9,510 nucleotides of DNA from a bacterium (GTDB taxonomy: Bacteria > Patescibacteria > Paceibacteria > UBA9973), in contig JAKALG010000027.1 of the NCBI GenBank assembly GCA_021813235.1, forward strand, positions 1-9,510, written 5' to 3'. Shown in pieces: positions 6,812 through 9,510 of the stretch. The position numbers and the translations under genes were made by a program. The notes below the pieces were generated by a model. It was given only the letters and a program-made list of their open reading frames with translations. It made no database searches and was not told where the DNA came from. Positions within the stretch are counted from its first letter, which is position 1. Every line of letters begins with the position of its first letter.

Positions 6812-6843
6812 AAGAGCGCTTATCCACAACGCTCTTTTGATTT
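6812..6843 (+). terminator. Hairpin terminator, possibly bidirectional, with a DnaA box in its loop
   Basis: AAGAGCG (6812-6818) pairs with CGCTCTT (6830-6836), followed by TTTGATTT on the plus strand. The complementary strand reads CGCTCTTGTTT after the stem, so it may also stop the minus-strand HTH gene, whose TAA (6820-6822) lies in the loop. The 11-nt loop contains an exact TTATCCACA (6820-6828). Confidence 0.6.
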
Positions 6844-7002
6844 AATCAAACCTAAAGCTTTCATTTCTTTTCTAATATCATAGACATCGAACCTGGTTAT
6901 ATCGTACTTTCGTCCTATATATTCTGCGTCTGTGTGGTTTGATTTATCAGGATGTAATATGAAGTTCATTATTTCTTTTTTTCTCTCTGTGGAGATTTTC
7001 AT
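6820..7002 (-). CDS. Small helix-turn-helix-like regulator (60 residues), probably leaderless
   Basis: It begins MKISTERKKEIMNFILH. An N-terminal helix is followed by a segment (about 24-52) running DAEYIGRKYDITRFDVYDIRKEMKALGLI, which reads as helix-turn-helix followed by a recognition helix and the typical start of a wing. It is basic overall. A role as a DNA-binding regulator is inferred from this pattern and from its position divergent from the lysis-side promoter. The ATG at 7002 lies seven bases after an extended -10 (TGCTATATT), so the mRNA would begin at or next to the start codon. A TTG six bases further upstream is the alternative. No SD is possible. The stop lies in the loop of the terminator-like hairpin. 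Confidence 0.65.
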   Translation of the reverse strand: MKISTERKKEIMNFILHPDKSNHTDAEYIGRKYDITRFDVYDIRKEMKALGLIKSKERCG

Positions 7003-7008
7003 AACCAA

Positions 7009-7036
7009 AATATAGCATAAAATAAGGCTTTTACAA
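7009..7036 (-). promoter_or_regulatory. Promoter of the HTH-like gene
   Basis: On the minus strand, TTGTAA (7036-7031), a 16-base spacer, then TATATT (7014-7009) preceded by TGC, an extended -10. The predicted transcription start is at 7002-7003, the A of the ATG or one base before it. It is back-to-back with the plus-strand promoter, with 14 bases between the two -35 elements. Confidence 0.65.
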
Positions 7037-7044
7037 GTGGATAA
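7036..7044 (-). promoter_or_regulatory. DnaA-box-like site (one mismatch) between divergent promoters
   Basis: The minus strand reads TTATCCACT, one base from the consensus. It touches the -35 of the HTH-like gene's promoter and lies in the 14-base gap between the two -35 elements, where a bound protein could influence both directions. Single-mismatch sites are expected by chance at this length. Confidence 0.3.
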
Positions 7045-7050
7045 CTCTTA

Positions 7051-7080
7051 TAGACACTAAATAACATTTTCATGTATAAT
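7051..7080 (+). promoter_or_regulatory. Strong promoter of the structured RNA and lysis genes
   Basis: TAGACA (7051-7056), an 18-base spacer, then consensus TATAAT (7075-7080) preceded by TG, an extended -10. Seven bases on is G7087, exactly the first base of the 21-bp helix that closes the downstream structured RNA. Confidence 0.72.
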
Positions 7081-7086
7081 GTATCA

Positions 7087-7241
7087 GGTTGAGTTTAGTG
7101 TGTTGGGATTTACGAGCACGCTCTCTTATATAAAATACAAATACTTCGACTGGTAGCGCTTCTTCCATTGTCTACGATATCGTAGATACTCAGTTGGCTC
7201 CGTCAGTTCCCAACCTGACGCCCAACACACTAAACTTGACC
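7087..7241 (+). ncRNA. Candidate structured RNA (~155 nt) closed by a 21-bp helix
   Basis: Arms 7087-7107 and 7221-7241 pair at all 21 positions with two G-U pairs; the core 16 bp (AGTTTAGTGTGTTGGG) is perfect. Inside are three elements: CGTCAG/CTGACG (7201-7206 with 7215-7220, loop TTCCCAAC); TCTACG-ATAT-CGTAGA (7171-7186), extendable by G7170-U7187 and U7169-A7188; and CGACTGG (7147-7153) with TCAGTTG (7190-7196) enclosing the second hairpin. A weaker GAG/CTC hairpin lies at 7114-7123. The predicted transcription start falls on the first paired base. There is no terminator after 7241, so it is either a leader of the holin-like and lysozyme-like genes or is released by RNase III-type cleavage of the long helix. 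I match it to no known RNA family. Confidence 0.65.
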
Positions 7242-7264
7242 ATTAAAAGCTAACCAATTAAAAA

Positions 7265-7456
7265 ATGAATAGCACTTATGTTACCGTAGCAGTAATGGTC
7301 TTGGCCGCAATTCTTCCTCGTTTTGGAATTAATCTTGGAAATGATTCCTTAACCACGGTAGTTGAAGGTTTGATTCAGATTGTCGGTGGTTTATATGTTT
7401 ACTTTAGCCACAAGTCAGTCGTTACTGCCGCCAAAGCCGCTGGTGTATCGTTTTAG
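7265..7456 (+). CDS. Holin-like small membrane protein
   Basis: A 63-residue protein with two probable membrane segments, about 5-20 (YVTVAVMVLAAILPRF) and 30-48 (TTVVEGLIQIVGGLYVYFS), joined by a short polar loop (GINLGNDS). A short basic tail (SHKSVVTAAKAAG) follows. Size, two-helix hairpin topology and the adjacent lysozyme-like gene fit a phage holin that perforates the cytoplasmic membrane to time lysis. The ATG follows an A-rich leader (CAATTAAAAA) without an SD, 23 bases after the structured RNA's closing helix, so RNA folding or processing may control its translation. Other small two-helix membrane proteins remain possible. Confidence 0.7.
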   Translation: MNSTYVTVAVMVLAAILPRFGINLGNDSLTTVVEGLIQIVGGLYVYFSHKSVVTAAKAAGVSF

Positions 7457-7496
7457 TCTGCGATAAAAAACTATCATAACTAACTTAATCCATTCG

Positions 7497-7835
7497 TTGC
7501 TATTTGCAACGGTTGTGTATGCTTCTAGCACTCCTGTATCGTCTACCACAACTATTGCAAATATGATAAGAGAGGAGTTTGGCCCTCAAACCGTAATGGT
7601 TGAAGTAGCTCAATGTGAAAGTGAACTAAAACAATACGATGATAATGGCCAAGTATTGGTTGGAGTCACTGATGATATAGGTGTAATGCAAATCAATCCA
7701 CTATGGCTTCCAGACCTTAAAAGAAACGGTATAGACCCTTATACACTGTCAGGAAATATAAAAGCCGCTAGGTACATATATGACCGTCAAGGATTACAAG
7801 CTTGGGTTTGCGCAAAAAAACTAAACCTTATATAA
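7497..7835 (+). CDS. Lysozyme-like / lytic transglycosylase (SLT-type) endolysin, start uncertain
   Basis: From TTG 7497 this is 112 residues. VAQCESELKQYD (38-48) carries the candidate catalytic Glu E41; DIGVMQINPLW (60-70) is the G-x-M-Q-I-N motif of SLT-type lysozyme-like domains; GNIKAARYIYDRQGLQAWVCAKK (86-108) closes the fold. C40 and C105 could form a disulfide, suggesting an exported enzyme. It would cut peptidoglycan glycan strands at lysis. The frame is open from 7467 but has no ATG or GTG; TTG 7497 leaves only a short hydrophobic start (LFATVVYAS). Reading from 7473-7485 gives a better signal-like sequence (ITNLIHSLLFATVVYAS) but needs ATC, ATA or TTA initiation. I associate this domain style with Patescibacteria hydrolases, from memory. 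Confidence 0.8.
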   Translation: MLFATVVYASSTPVSSTTTIANMIREEFGPQTVMVEVAQCESELKQYDDNGQVLVGVTDDIGVMQINPLWLPDLKRNGIDPYTLSGNIKAARYIYDRQGLQAWVCAKKLNLI

Positions 7836-7869
7836 TGTAGTTACTTGACCGCCAAATGACGGCATTGAC

Positions 7870-7900
7870 AAACATCCGTATCGACCGGATGTTTTGTTTT
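7870..7900 (+). terminator. Rho-independent terminator after the lysis genes
   Basis: AACATCCG (7871-7878) pairs with CGGATGTT (7886-7893), a 7-nt loop TATCGAC lies between them, and TTTTGTTTT follows. It lies between convergent gene sets and overlaps the minus-strand gene's stop (7899-7901). In the minus direction the tract after the stem is weak. Confidence 0.85.
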
Positions 7901-8294
7901 AATCCCAAAGACTTCTAAAATATTTACCGAACAACATCAATCCTTCATCTATTTCCTTGGATAACACAGTATATTTTTCAATACTGTCAGATTCAAACTC
8001 ACTAAACTCTCCCTCCGCATATTCAAAGTCATGAATTAGTTGAAATGCTCTAACCATCTTATTAAGGACAATTTTCCAATCTACAAGGCTTCGAATATCA
8101 TCATCAATAGGATAAGCAGACATACCATCGTTTCCCGCATACTTTTTTAGAACTGGCAGAGCAATTTCTGTAATATAACTGTCTAAACTCCAATAAGCAG
8201 TATCATCATACCCTCTTACAGCTCTTTGCCATGCAAACTTAATCCTATCACATAGAATTGATACGGAATACCATATTTTATAGAATGTATACAT
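7899..8294 (-). CDS. Conserved phage-type hypothetical protein (131 residues)
   Basis: It begins MYTFYKIWYSVSILCDRIKFAW. The most distinctive stretch is FAWQRAVRGYDDTAYWSLDSYITEIALPVLKKY (20-52), an aromatic, amphipathic helical region, followed by a WKIVLNKMVRAFQLIHDF helix and an acidic segment (EYAEGEFSEFESDSIE). A final helix ends GKYFRSLWD. I recall similar RGYDD-x-W-S-x-D-x-Y proteins as uncharacterised genes in environmental phages, with no function known to me. No catalytic motif or membrane segment is evident. The ATG is preceded by ACTAAAC without an SD. It is the last gene of the minus-strand set, converging on the lysis genes across the 7870-7900 terminator. Confidence 0.72.
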   Translation of the reverse strand: MYTFYKIWYSVSILCDRIKFAWQRAVRGYDDTAYWSLDSYITEIALPVLKKYAGNDGMSAYPIDDDIRSLVDWKIVLNKMVRAFQLIHDFEYAEGEFSEFESDSIEKYTVLSKEIDEGLMLFGKYFRSLWD

Positions 8295-8297
8295 GTT

Positions 8298-8337
8298 TAG
8301 TATATTAAATCTTTTATAGCTTGGGTGTAGTATATTA
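8298..8337. repeat. Short direct repeat TAGTATATTA, 30-bp period
   Basis: Exact copies at 8298-8307 and 8328-8337 flank the gap between two minus-strand genes. On the minus strand each reads TAATATACTA, which contains -10-like hexamers. The copy next to the 8294 start would give a nearly leaderless transcript, but no good -35 is present. The repeat may be a binding site or chance in AT-rich sequence. Confidence 0.35.
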
Positions 8338-8487
8338 CATTACAGAAATATTGATTTGCCAATTTAGGACTGCAACTGTCATCATCCATTTTTTTGAAAA
8401 TTGCCCCCTTATGAACTCTAAGCCAATTACAGTTAGGCCACTGTCGTCCATTAGGTTGGCGGTGATGTAAAAGGGATATAATTTCAT
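8335..8487 (-). CDS. Small phage protein of unknown function (50 residues)
   Basis: It begins MKLYPFYITANLMDDSGLTV and continues IGLEFIRGQFSKKW, ending in a hydrophobic beta-like stretch (MMTVAVLNWQINISVM). The alternating pattern suggests a single small beta sheet. I chose ATG 8487, preceded by AAATAAC (context AAATAACATG, two mismatches from AACTAACATG). A longer frame from 8532 would overlap the upstream gene and begins with an implausible polar extension. It lies 34 bases after the upstream gene's stop on the same strand and probably shares its mRNA. No family is recognised. Its small size makes coding status likely but not certain. Confidence 0.55.
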   Translation of the reverse strand: MKLYPFYITANLMDDSGLTVIGLEFIRGQFSKKWMMTVAVLNWQINISVM

Positions 8488-8521
8488 GTTATTTCTTTTA
8501 TCGCTTGTAATATCTGCATGG

Positions 8522-8839
8522 CTACTTGGCATCCTCTATCCGCTTCTTTTCTTCCTTGATGAAGGCGAGGAGGTCTTCGGCATTGATTATTCCATTGTTA
8601 GAATCACAAAAAGGACATCTGCCACAACACCATGTATGACACTCATGCTCTGGGGTCGGTCTTTCTTCGGCATGGCTTTCTGTCCATTCTACGACCCTCT
8701 CCAATAATCCAAGAGAGAGTGAGAGAATGTGGGATTTGATTTCTATGCTTTGGAGAGGATAAGAAAGTTTGATGGTGGCGAAAAACAGCTCATCAAACTC
8801 TTTCTCCTTCTCTTTGTAGAAACTTGATGGTGAGGTCAT
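8522..8839 (-). CDS. Small Cys-rich phage protein with probable zinc site (105 residues)
   Basis: It begins MTSPSSFYKEKEKEFDELFF. The first 60 residues are mostly helical and charged (SHILSLSLGLLERVVEWTESHAEE). Residues 65-78 hold a dense metal-binding cluster, H65, C67, H68, C71, C72, C75 and C78 (HECHTWCCGRCPFC). The C-terminus is a charged helix (AEDLLAFIKEEKKRIEDAK). CxxC pairs in a short loop suggest a structural zinc site between two helices. I recognise no named family. It starts one base after the YopX-like gene's TAA in the AACTAACATG context with no SD, so translation is presumably coupled. Confidence 0.7.
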   Translation of the reverse strand: MTSPSSFYKEKEKEFDELFFATIKLSYPLQSIEIKSHILSLSLGLLERVVEWTESHAEERPTPEHECHTWCCGRCPFCDSNNGIINAEDLLAFIKEEKKRIEDAK

Positions 8840-8840
8840 G

Positions 8841-9230
8841 TTAGTTGATGAGGTCAGGGTTTTCGAATATGTTGCCGATGACTTCTACTGAAGTTGAATC
8901 AGTGCCGCTAGCACAACAACCACAGTTTCCTGGAGTATCAGCAAAGGGCCAGAAACCGCTTTCTATTTCTTGCCATTTAACAGTATGTATGCGGCGTCCA
9001 TCGTCATATACATCCCCCGCAACCAATTCGTTCTCTGCTACTATATCCCCCTCATATATCTCCTTGCCATTCTTGTCTTTTAGGCCGGTGAATTGCATCC
9101 ATGTGAAGAAAATACTAGGTTTGTCATCTCCACTATAATCAGAAGTGTTGAATCGGGAAACTAAATCATTAAGAGTCCAAAAAATCATTTTCTTTCCGTC
9201 CCACGCCCTAAACTTTATTTCTCTGTTCAT
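8841..9230 (-). CDS. YopX family protein
   Basis: A 129-residue protein with the three hallmarks of the YopX family: N-terminal REIKFRAWDGKKMIFW (3-18), central QFTGLKDKNGKEIYEGDIV, and C-terminal VEVIGNIFENPDLI. These proteins are common in phages and prophages of many bacteria; their biochemical role is not established, though the fold is a small beta-barrel-like structure. An internal CGCC stretch (GNCGCCASGT) may bind metal or form disulfides. The gene sits between two small unknown genes in a compact minus-strand operon. Upstream and downstream stop/start junctions are both AACTAACATG, with a single C between stop and ATG. Confidence 0.9.
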   Translation of the reverse strand: MNREIKFRAWDGKKMIFWTLNDLVSRFNTSDYSGDDKPSIFFTWMQFTGLKDKNGKEIYEGDIVAENELVAGDVYDDGRRIHTVKWQEIESGFWPFADTPGNCGCCASGTDSTSVEVIGNIFENPDLIN

Positions 9231-9231
9231 G

Positions 9232-9504
9232 TTAGTTTAGCGGCTTACTAACTATTAAACCATTCTTCTGGCAGAGCTCGATTGCGGCTTCGAGGGTCAG
9301 ATTGTCAGAGGGAATGAGGGTCTTATTGCGAGAGAACACCCGGTCGCCATCATCCCACCTGAACGGGCTCTCGACGGAGTCCGCAACGACGCCCCAGCCG
9401 ACGCCGTACCAGCCCACAGAGACCGTGCGAAGCACACCAGCGGTATCTTTCACATAGAAGATTCCCAAAACATTGTGGTCCAGAGATTCAAGACAGTTAT
9501 ACAT
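9232..9504 (-). CDS. Hypothetical phage protein (90 residues, may extend beyond window)
   Basis: It begins MYNCLESLDHNVLGIFYVKD. A beta-rich first half contains a Trp/Gly-rich stretch (VSVGWYGVGWGVVADS), followed by FRWDDGDRVFSRNKTL and a C-terminal helix LEAAIELCQKNGLIV. I recognise no named family. The ATG at 9504 is preceded by GGAGAG, an SD-like sequence but very close, and the frame is still open to the window edge, so a more upstream start is possible. GC content in its first part is visibly higher than in the rest of the window, with runs of CGACG and GCC codons on the plus strand, hinting at a different origin. It is the first visible gene of the minus-strand set. Confidence 0.65.
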   Translation of the reverse strand: MYNCLESLDHNVLGIFYVKDTAGVLRTVSVGWYGVGWGVVADSVESPFRWDDGDRVFSRNKTLIPSDNLTLEAAIELCQKNGLIVSKPLN

Positions 9505-9510
9505 CTCTCC

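Noticed and set aside
7108..7220. tRNA or tRNA-like reading of GACTGGTAGCGC and CGTCAG-TTCCCAAC-CTGACG as D- and T-arms
   Set aside because: The T-loop would have eight bases, there is no 5' D-stem partner and no anticodon arm, and the closing helix is 21 bp rather than 7.
7087..7241. phi29-type packaging RNA or 6S RNA
   Set aside because: Size and long end-to-end pairing are suggestive, but I see none of the defining internal features with confidence; kept only as an unclassified RNA.
1..9510. Recoded TGA (as in Gracilibacteria/Absconditabacteria hosts)
   Set aside because: TGA ends several genes exactly at start-codon overlaps (4308, 6052) or beside a start (1945), so it acts as a stop.
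1..9510. CRISPR array, insertion sequence, integrase or attachment site
   Set aside because: I saw no regularly spaced repeats, no transposase or integrase motifs, and no flanking duplicated core.

Overview
The window looks like part of a tailed-phage (or prophage) genome of moderate, AT-leaning composition. The evidence is virion-type proteins with repetitive Ala/Asn/Gln/Gly-rich sequence, a holin-like plus lysozyme-like lysis pair, a YopX-family protein, and many small tightly packed genes. TGA ends many of the genes, so the standard bacterial code is in use. The lysozyme-like protein resembles cell-wall hydrolases I associate with Patescibacteria (CPR), so such a host is possible, but this is inference from memory.

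Left part, plus strand (1-5216): the 3' end of a virion protein; a Cys/His-free low-complexity protein; a large probable DNA-ejection protein with a lysozyme-like N-terminal domain; a small beta-rich protein; a single-span membrane protein with a coiled coil; and a papain-fold (C1) protease. Genes are coupled by TAA/ATG neighbours and ATGA overlaps. Most have no Shine-Dalgarno (SD) sequence. A strong hairpin joins the protease stop to the next start.

Middle part, plus strand (5264-6845): a DEDDy exonuclease with a zinc ribbon, a dATP/dGTP diphosphohydrolase-N-like protein, then two small genes with C-ending codons in a segment that carries canonical SDs. The segment ends with a perfect 12-nt anti-SD complement that has no AUG after it, followed by a terminator-like hairpin.

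Control region (6820-7264): a 60-residue HTH-like gene on the minus strand, probably leaderless, is divergent from a strong promoter. The predicted start of that promoter coincides with the foot of a 21-bp helix closing a roughly 155-nt structured RNA. This RNA lies directly upstream of the holin-like and lysozyme-like genes and is the most interesting element here. A rho-independent terminator follows the lysis genes.

Right part, minus strand (7899-9504): at least five small genes transcribed toward the lysis genes, including a YopX-family protein and a Cys-rich protein. Three gene junctions in the window share the exact 10-mer AACTAACATG. Three exact DnaA-box 9-mers (TTATCCACA) plus one near match lie between 3709 and 7044.
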